Shown: piece after piece, positions 1-9,400 of the stretch
Layout: every line of letters begins with the position of its first letter
Position numbering within the stretch: the stretch's first letter is position 1
The notes under the pieces: model-generated
Databases searched by the model: none
Seen by the model: the letters and a program-made list of their open reading frames with translations, nothing else
Told to the model about the DNA's origin: nothing
Position numbers and translations under genes: made by a program
Assembly (NCBI GenBank): GCA_001839685.1
Contig: MLAK01000610.1
Location: forward strand, 1-12,643
Direction of reading: 5' to 3'
Length of the DNA: 12,643 nt
Origin: Tritrichomonas foetus
Lineage: Eukaryota > Parabasalia > Tritrichomonadida > Tritrichomonadidae

Positions 1-80
1 GTGGTAGGACAAAGGTTTATGGGATGGTCCCCACAAACCTTTGGGGGGACCACGATGTAAACCTTTCATATAGGAGGTTT
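1..80. repeat. Nested inverted-repeat cluster at window edge
   Basis: This GC-richer stretch contains several complementary arms. TGGTCCCC (25-32) pairs perfectly with GGGGACCA (45-52) around a 12-nt loop. GTGGT plus AAAGGTTT (1-5, 11-18) is matched by AAACCTTT plus ACCAC (35-42, 49-53). AAACCT (59-64) pairs with AGGTTT (75-80). The AAAGGTTT/AAACCTTT octamers start at 11, 35 and 59, exactly 24 bp apart. It may be the end of a foldback or terminal-inverted-repeat element that continues outside the window. Its nature cannot be decided from one end. Confidence 0.5.
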
Positions 81-548
81 TAGTCATAAAATGGTTGAAA
101 AATTTCAGTGATATTAAAAAGTAATTATAAACTCAAGTTGTGCTTTGGTTGAATCATCCATGGACACGAAAAAGAAAAAATAGCATCAGTTTTTGATTCA
201 TAATTAGAATTGAATGATTATCGTAATATCATATGATCACTTTTGGTGTCTTTAAAGATTGACTTTTTCAATGGTGGTAATTCACCTTTCTAAAATACTG
301 TGAATCTTCAAGGATTTTTCAAAATTGAAAAGAGTGAAGAAAATAACGGGATTAATTTCTCAAATTTCTTCTCAAAATTCTATCATAATTTTCTCGTTTT
401 TTTTCGCAATTTTTGATAGTATCAATTGAAAAATGAAAATTAAATCCAAAGTAATCTCAAAAAACTTCGACACAGATATTGAAAAAGTCACTCTAATTCT
501 ATAAAATCTTCAGAATTTGGGACACATTTGAAAATCGATACAAAACTT
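81..548. other. AT-rich spacer upstream of first gene
   Basis: I see no ORF, RNA gene or strong repeat here. The only structure noted is a weak 6-bp inverted repeat (CTATCA 380-385 with TGATAG 414-419) flanking a T-rich stretch. It is best read as 5' flanking DNA of the gene at 565. Confidence 0.6.
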
Positions 549-554
549 TCATTA
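549..554 (+). promoter_or_regulatory. Inr-like initiator of the 565 gene
   Basis: TCATTA fits the trichomonad initiator consensus TCA(+1)Y(T/A). The putative +1 A is at 551, so the leader before the ATG at 565 would be 14 nt. That spacing is typical of trichomonad mRNAs and supports the chosen start. Confidence 0.55.
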
Positions 555-564
555 TCTAAAGAGC

Positions 565-1548
565 ATGTCATACGGCCTTCCGGCACTCTACCGTCGAGGC
601 ACTGACATTTTCGGCTGCAAAAAAGTAACTCAAGCACGCGTTCCACCGAACTCGATTACTCCGGTCAATCTTCCGCCGCTTCCCTCCATCAACGATCTTT
701 TAATTCTCGGGCGTGACGAAATCGCCCACATGAAGGAGCTCAAAAACTCCCTCAAAATCATCAACAAGTGCGATTTGAAGGATACAGCAGCACCAAGGCA
801 CCATGCGCCTCCTCCGACAGCTCCAGATTTTTCTGCATACGAAGATCTCTCGAACGACAGCGAGGGAATCGACACAGACTCAGAAAGCGAAATAGACGAT
901 GAAGAGGAAATGGAACTCGAAGATGAAATCATAGAAGATTCACTTGATCGCCAGTGGGAAGATATAATTTCGTCGCTTTTCGATTATGATTCAAGCAATG
1001 ATCTTTTCCCGGTTTCGTCTTCAAACAGCAACAATGGAAGCAATAATGCCTGCGGAAGTAGCCGAAGTGGAAGCGCAAGAAGGATTCCAAATGACGGCGA
1101 ACGGAATATTTTCGAAAATGCGCTTCTAAACCAACCTGATTCAAATAACTACTCGAATGTACATATCGATGATGCTTTGTCATTCGTATCTTCAATGGTT
1201 TGTCGGGGAGCGCCGACAAGCTCAAATTATAGCTCCAATTCAAATTCCACATCAAATTCATCATCTGTCGTATCGTCGCCTCTATCGTCGTCAACAATTT
1301 CAAGAGTTTCTTCATCTTGCGGATCAAGACAGAACGATATTCCAAACCCAACTGGAGGACAAACTCAAGCTGTTGATCAAGGCGAAGGAAGGACCCCCCT
1401 CAACCATGAGTCGAACCATGATCAGAGTCGAAATAGAAATAGCCGAACCAGACTGCCACCTACAACAATTGAAGTTCGTCCGCCACAAGTTCCGTCACCA
1501 ACAGCAAGTGGAAGAAGGAGGAGGCTTGTTGACCCCTCCCATGCGTAA
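565..1548 (+). CDS. Hypothetical acidic, Ser/Asn-rich low-complexity protein
   Basis: A 327-residue protein that I do not recognise. Residues 1-75 are the most ordered-looking part, with Pro-rich turns and a possible helix at 42-70. Residues 93-125 form a strongly acidic tract rich in Asp, Glu and Ser, followed by a short hydrophobic/aromatic patch around W131-F139. Residues 144-255 are mostly Ser and Asn, and the tail is basic, ending with four arginines at 317-320. No signal peptide, membrane segment or catalytic motif is visible. An acidic patch, a disordered Ser/Asn linker and a basic tail would suit a nuclear or regulatory protein, but that is inference only. The ATG at 565 is supported by an Inr-like TCATTA 14 nt upstream. 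A TAAA, the trichomonad polyadenylation core, begins at 1566, 18 nt after the TAA stop. Open frames overlapping the gene on both strands look like shadows of its biased composition. Confidence 0.75.
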   Translation: MSYGLPALYRRGTDIFGCKKVTQARVPPNSITPVNLPPLPSINDLLILGRDEIAHMKELKNSLKIINKCDLKDTAAPRHHAPPPTAPDFSAYEDLSNDSEGIDTDSESEIDDEEEMELEDEIIEDSLDRQWEDIISSLFDYDSSNDLFPVSSSNSNNGSNNACGSSRSGSARRIPNDGERNIFENALLNQPDSNNYSNVHIDDALSFVSSMVCRGAPTSSNYSSNSNSTSNSSSVVSSPLSSSTISRVSSSCGSRQNDIPNPTGGQTQAVDQGEGRTPLNHESNHDQSRNRNSRTRLPPTTIEVRPPQVPSPTASGRRRRLVDPSHA

Positions 1549-1649
1549 TTTTGTTTGATTTGTTTTAAATTTTGTATTTATTTCTACCTACATTTATTTG
1601 CATTTTTAGTTCATATTCTGAATGTTTGTTTGCCACCTGAAATAATATC

Positions 1650-1665
1650 TATATATATATATATA
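1650..1665. repeat. (TA)n microsatellite
   Basis: About eight uninterrupted TA dinucleotides lie roughly 100 bp downstream of the stop codon of the 565 gene. This is a simple-sequence tract with no evident function. Confidence 0.85.
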
Positions 1666-1843
1666 CTTCATTGGACAAAAATAATCATTTTGACATATAA
1701 TTCTTCTTTTGTTAATAAGAAAAAATAATTATTAGAATATAAAGTAGATGTATATGATGCTTCTGACTAACATTTGTTTCTATATTCATCAATGTCGAAA
1801 TGATTTCTTTGATTTTTGCTTGAAGCGATATAGCTCGACCTTC

Positions 1844-1897
1844 TTTACCGTGAACACTTTTCATTAATTTGACTTTTCATTTGACCTTAAATGTTCA
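1844..1897 (-). repeat. 54-bp dispersed repeat, copy A (inverted relative to copy B)
   Basis: Read on the minus strand, this segment aligns without gaps to 10618-10671 on the plus strand, with 48 of 54 positions identical by eye. Both copies contain two direct GTCAAAT heptamers 12 bp apart and have roughly complementary ends (TGAAC and GTTCA in this copy). The match stops sharply on both sides. The copy lies in the spacer between convergent genes. It could be a fragment of a small dispersed element, a shared protein-binding module or a small RNA gene; the sequence does not decide. Confidence 0.75.
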
Positions 1898-2754
1898 AGA
1901 TGAAAACAATCGCACAGTATTCTCTTACTTCAATCACCATCATTTCTTGAGTGAACTCAGTCAATCAACATCATAATGTAAAGCATTCTTTTTTCAATTT
2001 TTTTCTCCTGGTATCTTTGGCTTGGAGATAAATGAATACCCAAAAATATGAAATTACACAAAAACTAAAAAAAAAGCTAAAAAAAAGATGCAAATGAAGA
2101 GAAATAGGTTATTTTATTATGAGAGATCCAATAATGCTATTTCAATGGATTAACTGAGGGGAAAATAATATTGGAGATGTTGAAATTTTGTTTGAAAAGA
2201 CTGTAAATTTGATTCGGATATGGTCACTATTTGCGACTTCCAGGAATTAGCTTGGATTGTCTAATTGAGGGGGGTATTATTTACTATGTGTTAGAGGTAA
2301 AGAAAAGGTCCAGCTCAGATAAGCAAATCATCATCTTGCAGGTAGGTGGTGCATTTGATATCATCACTGTAGAAATTAATACATACGTGACTGGTATTAC
2401 AAGAAAAATAATGGCTATCCTTTTGTGAAGTTCTCAAAATGTAAGGCCATCACAACCGCTCATTTTCACAAATTTTGAATCAAAATTCATCTTTTGGAAT
2501 CAGAAAACGGTTTAGGAATTCTTACCCATAAAAGAGGGTTATTTTGTAGTGAATTTTCTTTTTTTTTGGAAAAATCATAAAAATTCTACTTAATTGATTT
2601 TATAAACAAATCTTCATAGTTAGGATTATAAGCCAATTCAATCTCTCATGATAATCTTTATACGAAATATTTAACTCGTCATTCCGAGGCAGAATTGATT
2701 ATATCAAATAAAAAATATAGAAAATAAGATACAGTAAAAAATATTTAATGCAAA

Positions 2755-3942
2755 TCATTTACCTTTCTTTGCAGTTCCCTGATGAAGTGGCACCAGTGCG
2801 TTATATTCTTCCTTCCACAAGTTAAGCTCGAAGTTCTGTCTGATCGACATCGTTCTTGCAAAGGCGTCCTTCATTTCCTCATGCTCGGTGTCAATTATTC
2901 CACCAACATAGCTCTTTGAGACAAGATCGAGTTTTCCGTTGAGTCTCCCATTTCTGATGCTGATTCTGATGAGTGAGGTGATTTCATCGAGGTCGAACTT
3001 GAGTTCGTTCTTTAAAACATCAATCTGGGTTTTCGCGAGTGGGAGAATTCGATTGATGATTACGTTTTGTTTAATTGCCTGTAAAATGGTTGCTTTTGAT
3101 GGAGATGCATAAAGTGAAATATCAAGTAAAGTATTGAGTATTGAAAATTGAGAGACAAATTGGTCAAATTTTCTGTTGCAAAACGAATCTGTTAATTCCT
3201 TCAGATTTTGGAGATCAAAATTAACTGCACTAAATAGTTGTGATGATATTTTTGATGTTTCACTTGTTGTGTATGTTGCAAAGCAAACAATTAAAATCAG
3301 ATGAATTAATTCAAATGTTGATGCGACGCTTTCCTTGTTGTGATTGTTATCAATAATTGAGCGGAAAATAGGAGGAATATATTTCTTCGCTTCTTCCATT
3401 TCGCCAATAGAAATCGCTGATACGAATGCCATATCGAATAATCGTCCTTTTTGAGCAAGCGAAAGGGCTTCTTTGTAGTTTTCGAGACATAAATTACACT
3501 CGGCTCTATTTTGATAAAACTTTTCGACATGCGATGAAGTTTTTCGGAAATGATTAATCGCGCGATCATAAAATTTTAAGGCGTCTTCGAGTTCGAGAGC
3601 GGAAAAGTGGCTGTGAGCATCCTGAGAGTAATCTTGCTTTCCTTTGCCGTTTGTTCCTCTTGGAAAGGATCCATCTTCGTCTTTGATTTTTCGAATTTTA
3701 TCTGCCTTCTGATTGTGCTTCCCAAATTTAATGGAAGCTCCTGAATTCTTGCAGACATCATTTATGACGCTTTGTAGTTCGGAATTATTTGTGTCTTTTT
3801 GAATTTGAAGCAAAGAATCAATAAGCATATGACGCGCGGATTCATCTCGTTCGGTTCGCAAAAAATGGAGTTGATAACGAACAGACGTTGCTGGTGAAAG
3901 TTTATATATGTATTTCGTAATTAATCTCTGTCTCTCTGTCAT
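2755..3942 (-). CDS. CSN1: COP9 signalosome subunit 1-like PCI-domain protein
   Basis: A 395-residue protein resembling CSN1/GPS1, the subunit of the COP9 signalosome, which removes Nedd8 from cullin ubiquitin ligases. Residues 115-165 look like helical TPR-like repeats; the segment ALKFYDRAINHF with a following SSHV recalls the ALKCYSRARDYC region of CSN1. Residues 255-312 match the helical segment preceding the PCI winged helix, including a DISLYAS stretch comparable to DMYLAPH of CSN1. Residues 313-350 form the winged-helix strand region (IRNGRLNGKLD, then GGIID), and 351-386 a C-terminal helix. It is shorter than the roughly 490 residues of animal CSN1, mostly at the N-terminus and linkers. 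The proteasome lid paralogue Rpn7 is the main alternative, but the central motifs favour CSN1. The start is an ATG with an Inr TCATTC 15 nt upstream. It is divergent from the MlrC-like gene. TAAA appears 8 nt after the TGA stop. Confidence 0.75.
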   Translation of the reverse strand: MTERQRLITKYIYKLSPATSVRYQLHFLRTERDESARHMLIDSLLQIQKDTNNSELQSVINDVCKNSGASIKFGKHNQKADKIRKIKDEDGSFPRGTNGKGKQDYSQDAHSHFSALELEDALKFYDRAINHFRKTSSHVEKFYQNRAECNLCLENYKEALSLAQKGRLFDMAFVSAISIGEMEEAKKYIPPIFRSIIDNNHNKESVASTFELIHLILIVCFATYTTSETSKISSQLFSAVNFDLQNLKELTDSFCNRKFDQFVSQFSILNTLLDISLYASPSKATILQAIKQNVIINRILPLAKTQIDVLKNELKFDLDEITSLIRISIRNGRLNGKLDLVSKSYVGGIIDTEHEEMKDAFARTMSIRQNFELNLWKEEYNALVPLHQGTAKKGK

Positions 3943-4561
3943 TTTATTTTTTGGAATGACAAAACCGAATAATTTTGACGATGACTGGCAAAATTACCAG
4001 TAAAGTGATATGAAAAATAGAAAGTTAGATATCAGCTGTCATGATTTACACGAGTTTCGTGTCTAAAAAAATCTCGATTCTAGATTCTATTTCTTTTACT
4101 GTGAGTGTATCATTTTATATTTTCTGACCCTTTTCTTATCAATAATTGAATGTCGTCAATGAGAGTTTTGTATTTATATATAGATTAGTCCATTTTATAT
4201 TTATGTTTTAATTGTTCGATATAATGAAATGAAATCCTATTTTCCGATAGAATTAACCAAATTTGTGAGATTATTCAATCGAAGTTTTTTATCACATTTT
4301 TTGCTGTAATTCATGCTAATATTATCATAATATGCAACATATATTTAGAATTGATTGGATCAGATTTTCACAAAGAAAACAATGAAATCGAAGGATTCGG
4401 AAAATTCTGAGAAAGCGCACGTTTATTACTACTTTTTTAAATGTTTCAGTTATGAGTTTCACAAAATTCATCAAAACTCCTCAAATTCTCTTTATTATTT
4501 TATATCACATTTCCTTACCCCTTTACCTCAACAGTTTATCACCTCACTTTAAGTTCTTTTC
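3943..4561. other. Divergent intergenic promoter region
   Basis: This AT-rich spacer lies between two divergent genes and carries an Inr at each end. No RNA gene was seen. Open frames at 4355-4552 and in the 4452-4574 extension have biased low-complexity content and lie upstream of the probable transcription start, so they are not called. Confidence 0.6.
3954..3959 (-). promoter_or_regulatory. Inr of the CSN1-like gene
   Basis: On the minus strand the sequence reads TCATTC, continuing to TCATTCCA. The putative +1 A is at 3957, giving a 15-nt leader to the ATG at 3942. The same octamer precedes the divergent MlrC-like gene. Confidence 0.65.
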
Positions 4562-4567
4562 TCATTC
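4562..4567 (+). promoter_or_regulatory. Inr of the MlrC-like gene, deciding its start
   Basis: TCATTC (within TCATTCCA) has its putative +1 A at 4564, 11 nt upstream of the ATG at 4575. Because transcription would begin here, the longer in-frame start at 4452 would lie outside the mRNA. Confidence 0.65.
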
Positions 4568-4574
4568 CAAGCAA

Positions 4575-6050
4575 ATGAAGAGAATCGTCATCGGCGGCTT
4601 TCACCACGAATCAAACACGTTCAATCCAATCATTGCAGACAATAACGACATCTATGTTTGGCGTGGATCGGAATTCTATGATCACATGACAGACAACTCC
4701 ATCAGCGGAATCATCACTCAACTTCGTAAATACAACTATGACATTATTCCTACCGTTCTCGCACGTGCCGTCCCCAACGGTGTTTGGAATAAGGATATCT
4801 ATCTTTCCTTGAAGGAAGAGTTCCTTACCACGCTTAAAACCTGCGGCCACGTTGACGGCTTCTGTCTCGCTCTCCACGGTTCTATGCGCGTTGACCAAAT
4901 CGGAAAAGCAGAAACAGATATATTGACGGCAATCAGAGAAATCTATCCGGATCTCCCAATCTACGCTTCCCTCGACATGCACGGAACAGTCACACCCGAA
5001 ATGGCTCGCCTCGTTAACGGCTACGTTGGATACAAAACGGCACCACATATCGATGAATTTGAAACTGGCGAGCATGCGGCCAGGATGCTCCACATGGCTC
5101 TTGAAGAGGGTGTTAAAACATGCATGGCAATCTGCCAGGTCCCCTTCCTCATTGCTGGCGAGCAAAGCGAAACGTCTGTCGAGCCGATGGTGAAGTTGAT
5201 GAAAGAAATTGCCGAGTCTGAAAAGAAGCCTGGCGTTTTGGCATCATCATATTTACTTGGATATCCGTGGGCCGACTCACCAGAGAATGGCGTTACCGCC
5301 GTCGTTGTGACGGACGGCTCGCAGGAGTTGGCGGATTCCGAGGCGCTTCGTTTAGGGAAGCTCTTCTGGGACACTCGCCGGGAGTTCCATTTCTATAACG
5401 ACACGAGGCTTCCTGACGAGACGTTGAAAGCTGCTCTTGAGTTCCAGCGCACTGAGTTCCCCGTCGTTATTTCCGATTCAGGTGACAACCCAACAGCTGG
5501 ATCTTCTCAAGATGTGACAAACTTTTTGAAGCTGATTTTGAATGATCCTGAAGCACCAAAATTATCACCACCGCTTGTTTATCAAGGATTTTATGATCCA
5601 GAGGTTGTAAAGAAGGCTGTAGCTGCAGGTGTTGGTGCTTCATTCGAAACCGATTTGGGTGCAGCTTTCGATAAAGTGAAAAGCACACCTGTTCATTCAA
5701 GAGTCACTGTCAAGTCTGTTGTCCTACAATGGGAACAAGCATTCAAAACTGATATGGTCCTTCTTGATGTTCAAGGAGTAGATGTGATTGTTACATCAAA
5801 ACATGTCGGAATGTATGATCCTGAAATGATGCGCGCATTGGGTGTTGTTCCTGAAGAGAGGAAAATCATTGTTGTGAAACTTGGTTATCTTGAACCAGAA
5901 TTAAGGAAACTTGCAAAAAGATCAATTATGGCACTCACTGATGGATCAACAAACGAACTTCTTGAAAGCATTCCATACAAACATGTTAAAAGACCAATTT
6001 TCCCACTCGATAAAGATTTTGAAGCAGAATTGACAGTTTTTCATGCTTGA
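4575..6050 (+). CDS. MlrC-family (M81) zinc metallopeptidase
   Basis: A 491-residue protein of the M81/microcystinase-C family, close to the usual family length. It opens with GGFHHESNTFNP (7-18), a family signature, and has HGSM at 101-104. The zinc site is visible as D134 and H136 in SLDMHGT, plus H158 in KTAPHIDEFETG, matching the Asp-x-His...His pattern of MlrC. DSGDNPTAGSSQD (301-313) is the conserved motif near the junction with the C-terminal MlrC domain. There is no signal peptide or membrane segment from this start, so it is likely cytosolic. MlrC cleaves linearised microcystin in some bacteria; most homologues act on unknown peptides or amides, so the substrate here is unknown. The frame stays open back to an ATG at 4452, adding 41 residues with a hydrophobic stretch, but the Inr at 4562 and family length favour 4575. 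Base composition changes inside the gene: 38/60 G+C at 5281-5340 against 19/60 at 5941-6000. A bacterial origin is probable. Confidence 0.88.
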   Translation: MKRIVIGGFHHESNTFNPIIADNNDIYVWRGSEFYDHMTDNSISGIITQLRKYNYDIIPTVLARAVPNGVWNKDIYLSLKEEFLTTLKTCGHVDGFCLALHGSMRVDQIGKAETDILTAIREIYPDLPIYASLDMHGTVTPEMARLVNGYVGYKTAPHIDEFETGEHAARMLHMALEEGVKTCMAICQVPFLIAGEQSETSVEPMVKLMKEIAESEKKPGVLASSYLLGYPWADSPENGVTAVVVTDGSQELADSEALRLGKLFWDTRREFHFYNDTRLPDETLKAALEFQRTEFPVVISDSGDNPTAGSSQDVTNFLKLILNDPEAPKLSPPLVYQGFYDPEVVKKAVAAGVGASFETDLGAAFDKVKSTPVHSRVTVKSVVLQWEQAFKTDMVLLDVQGVDVIVTSKHVGMYDPEMMRALGVVPEERKIIVVKLGYLEPELRKLAKRSIMALTDGSTNELLESIPYKHVKRPIFPLDKDFEAELTVFHA

Positions 6051-6466
6051 ATGTTTTTTGATTTGCTATTTTTTAGCTTACAGTAAAAAAAATTTCTTTT
6101 AGTTACATAGAAAGTATTTATTTTTGATTTGTCTGAATTTGATTTTATTCAGTTAGCTACTGTCCATTTTCCTTGTTGCTCGTGCCAAATACAAAGTGTA
6201 ACAAAAAATTTTAGTTGTTCACTCTTTTGTATTCGAATTTAAAAAAGAAAATGAAAAAGTTAAGAATAATCATTAAAAGAAAGATTTTGTTATTGAATTT
6301 TTTACGCATATCCAAATATTTTTATTTAACATAAAACTAGGAAAAACAAAAATAAATAAACTTAAAAATCAAATTTACCAAATCGAAACAAAACTTAGTT
6401 TCTCATTCATCAAAAATAAATAAACTTAAATTAATTATAAAATAAAGTAAGATAGAAAGAAAATGA
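6051..6466. other. AT-rich spacer between convergent genes
   Basis: This is the 3' flanking DNA of the MlrC-like and Raptor genes. I see no gene in it. It contains an exact 20-bp direct repeat, listed separately, and several TAAA tetramers that could serve as polyadenylation signals. Confidence 0.6.
6347..6430. repeat. Exact 20-bp direct repeat near the Raptor 3' end
   Basis: The same 20-mer, beginning CAAAAATAAATAAAC and ending TTAAA, occurs at 6347-6366 and 6411-6430, 64 bp apart. It lies just downstream of the Raptor stop. In such AT-rich DNA part of the match is expected, but a 20-bp identity is more than the background seen elsewhere in the window. Confidence 0.6.
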
Positions 6467-9400
6467 TTATTTTCCATCTGGTGATAAAACAACATTGTAT
6501 GAGGAAATTTCCCCATTAGCTTGTGAGAATGTAAGTACTGGAAGAATTGGATGGAATTTAAAGATAGAATCGGATACAATTGATTTTGTTGTATATAAAA
6601 CTTGGCCCGTTGGTGAAGTAATTACAACGTTTTCTTTTGGTCTAGAAAATGCAAGAAGTGGTAATACCTCATGAACGTCGAAATTCAAAACTTCTGTATT
6701 ATGTGACACACAATTATTAAGTTGTTTTGAAGCAGCATTCCAGCAAACACAGCGTCCACTTTGCGATGTAGCATAAATTAAATCGCCACCATTTCGATTG
6801 CCACCAAAGTTGACAAGCTTGTCAGCAAGACTGAAGGACATAATTCGTGCAGATTTTAAGCCTGATGCAACTCTTAAATCAACACCAATGATATTTCCAG
6901 AAACATAACCAGCTAACACAACATCTGTTGAACCAGGAAGATACATAATTTTGGAAGCAACATTTTGATCCATTAAATTCCATTCGCCAATTAATTTTTG
7001 ACTTTCAATATCCCAAAGTGCGATTCCACCGTTTCCACGTACTGTAGAAATTTTTGGATGATTTGGTGCAACTGCTGCATATTGTGGAATATTGTCACAA
7101 ATGAAGTTAGCATCTGATCTCCACGTTGCTGAGGCATACTTGTGACCTGGTTCCCAAATTTGCACGCATCCATTTGAGGTACAACTAATAATATGTGCAG
7201 TATGATTAAATTCGAGAACATTTAAATCAGATATCTCAAAATCATTTAATTTCACATGTGAGTAATGGTTTAAATCTTCATCAAAGTAGTAAATTTCTCG
7301 AGAAGGTGTTGAAAATGCAGTTGCAAGATGAAGAGGATGAAATGCAATGTGGGTTGCACCTTGTTTAACTTGATTTGTGGATGCACGAAGAACAAGTCGA
7401 GCTGTTGGAACATTTACTGTTCCGTAATTTTGTGGTTTTGTTGTCGGTATTTCTTGTCTCTTTGGTGGATCCTGTCCACGTGTTCGAATAACTCTTTCTA
7501 AAAAGATAGAAAAGATTGCAGCTGAATCATTTGCAAATAGCGGTGTTTTACTATTTGATGAGCTTTCGTCAACCGATTCTGATGATTCTTCGATTGGTAA
7601 AGTTGTAGCACCTTCAATTGATGAGAGTGATCCAAATGGTGGTGAAATAGTTGCTGGTGCAGATGATGACGAACTACTGTCGTGTTGAGTTAAGCGTGTG
7701 AAGATGTTTTTAGCTTTAACAGCACTTGTTCGAACGCTTGGATGTGGATCATGTGTGAAAAAGTCGATTAAATAAGTAACAAGATTACAAACATGATGAA
7801 CAGCATCATCTTTCTTGAGAACAGAGCTTACAATTGAAGCATATCTTGGAAAATCAAATTCTATATCTGGCCATTTTACATTTTGACAAAGCCATTGTGA
7901 AATGATTTCAGTAAATGAAAATCTAGTTGATATTTTTTGAGTCTTTTGGAAGTTTTCAAGAAAACTTTTCTTGTGTGTCGATAAAAATCGAACAAGAATG
8001 ATTAAAAATTGATATCGAACTAAATAACACACATCAAGGAATGCTGGCAAAGTGAAGAGTAACAATTCACTATTCAACAATGGATCATTTGCTTGCATGA
8101 AGCAAGAAAGCGCAGAAAGAACCGCCGCTCGACAAAATGAATTGTTATGAAATACAAGATTTGCAAGTTGAATATGAACCGCACTTTCATAAAACAACTT
8201 TGTATCAATCGATTGAGTTTCATACATTTTCTTAATTAAAATCAAGAGTGACATTAAATAACCTGAACTTGATTGTGGAATTTCATTCTTTAATTTCAAG
8301 AAATAATCAACTGAAGAGAGTTCATTCCTCAAATTCTTGAAAGTTGAAACTAAACATGATAAAATTGCAGCAATCAGTGTTTTTGTCTTAACATTTAAGC
8401 GCGTATCAAATAATCGATTATGTAAAGATCGTAAGTTTGTTTCACGTTTGATTTGATATACAAAATTCATATCAAGTTGGAAAAGAGATAAAACTAAACA
8501 ACAGAGAGATTCAAATTCTTTCATTTTCATTGGAATGGTATCAACTAGCTTACCGAAGAAATTCGAAAAGATCACCGAATTTGCTACTTTGGCACGATTT
8601 TCATGACTAGCTAATGCGTAGTCAGCAAGTGCAGCCATTGCAGTTGGATGATAGTTTGTATTATCTGTGAATGGAATTTGACAAAGTGTTGTTAAGAGTG
8701 AATTCCTGATCATTTTTGCTTGTCCATTCTTCATCATGTTTTTGAATGAGTTGATCGTTCGCGCATAAAAATAGGAATCATATGAAGGAACAGTTGACAA
8801 ACTTGATGTAAGCCATAAATCAATTGCAGAATTCCATTGAACCCACATTGGGTGATGGGACATGTTAGGTAATGCTGGATTTGATGTTGGATGAATGTTA
8901 TATTGAATTAATAAATATTGAGCAAGTACAAAATTCCTAAAAAGTGACGCAACCAGTTTATCTTTTCGAAATAGCCGAGAATATTCAGCTGGACTCAAAA
9001 AGTCGGAAACAATAGAGTCAACTATTGTTGTTAACAGCTTCGAAAAGATTTTCGTTGGGAATTTCTTTTCATCTTTTTGCTCATTGTCTTTTTGTTCTTT
9101 TTCATGTAAAGTATGTTTCAAATAGGTTAATGGAAAATCAGGTGATGGAAATGAAGTTCGATAGTATTGGAGAATATAACATAATATTGACATGTCAATG
9201 GGAGACAATAGACAAGATGATAGAAAATCACGTGGTAAATGTGGATCACTTGGAAGTTTTTCATCGGTGTCAGTTGCGCATAAACAAAGCCAATTGTCAT
9301 AAGCGCTTCCTTCAATTTGTGATGCATTTCCTTGATTTCGCTTTTTAGCAATTGCTGCATAACCTTCACGTATTGAATTTATGAAGTTTCCAGAATAGTC

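Larger units (their letters stand above)
1549..2754. other. Long AT-rich spacer between convergent genes
   Basis: About 1.2 kb with no convincing gene. It holds the 3' flanks of the two convergent genes, a short (TA)n run and one copy of a 54-bp dispersed repeat, both listed separately. An open frame at 2231-2428 begins with TTG, has no ATG and shows no recognisable protein, so I do not call it. No tRNA-like T-arm or rRNA segment was seen. Confidence 0.6.

Noticed and set aside
1157..1558. Plus-strand 133-codon frame overlapping the 565 gene
   Set aside because: It is an alternate-frame shadow of the Ser/Asn-rich coding region, with no Inr and no recognisable domain.
2231..2428. 65-codon open frame in the long convergent spacer
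   Set aside because: It begins with TTG, has no in-frame upstream ATG, and the translation matches nothing recognisable.
4441..4460. Possible intron 3' splice site before the MlrC-like gene
   Set aside because: The strict trichomonad branch/3' motif ending ACACAG is absent, as is a GTAYGT 5' site paired with it.
4452..4574. In-frame upstream ATG that would add 41 residues with a hydrophobic stretch to the MlrC-like protein
   Set aside because: An Inr TCATTCCA at 4562 lies between this ATG and the one at 4575, the MlrC family normally begins near the later Met, and the extension is low-complexity translation of AT-rich spacer.
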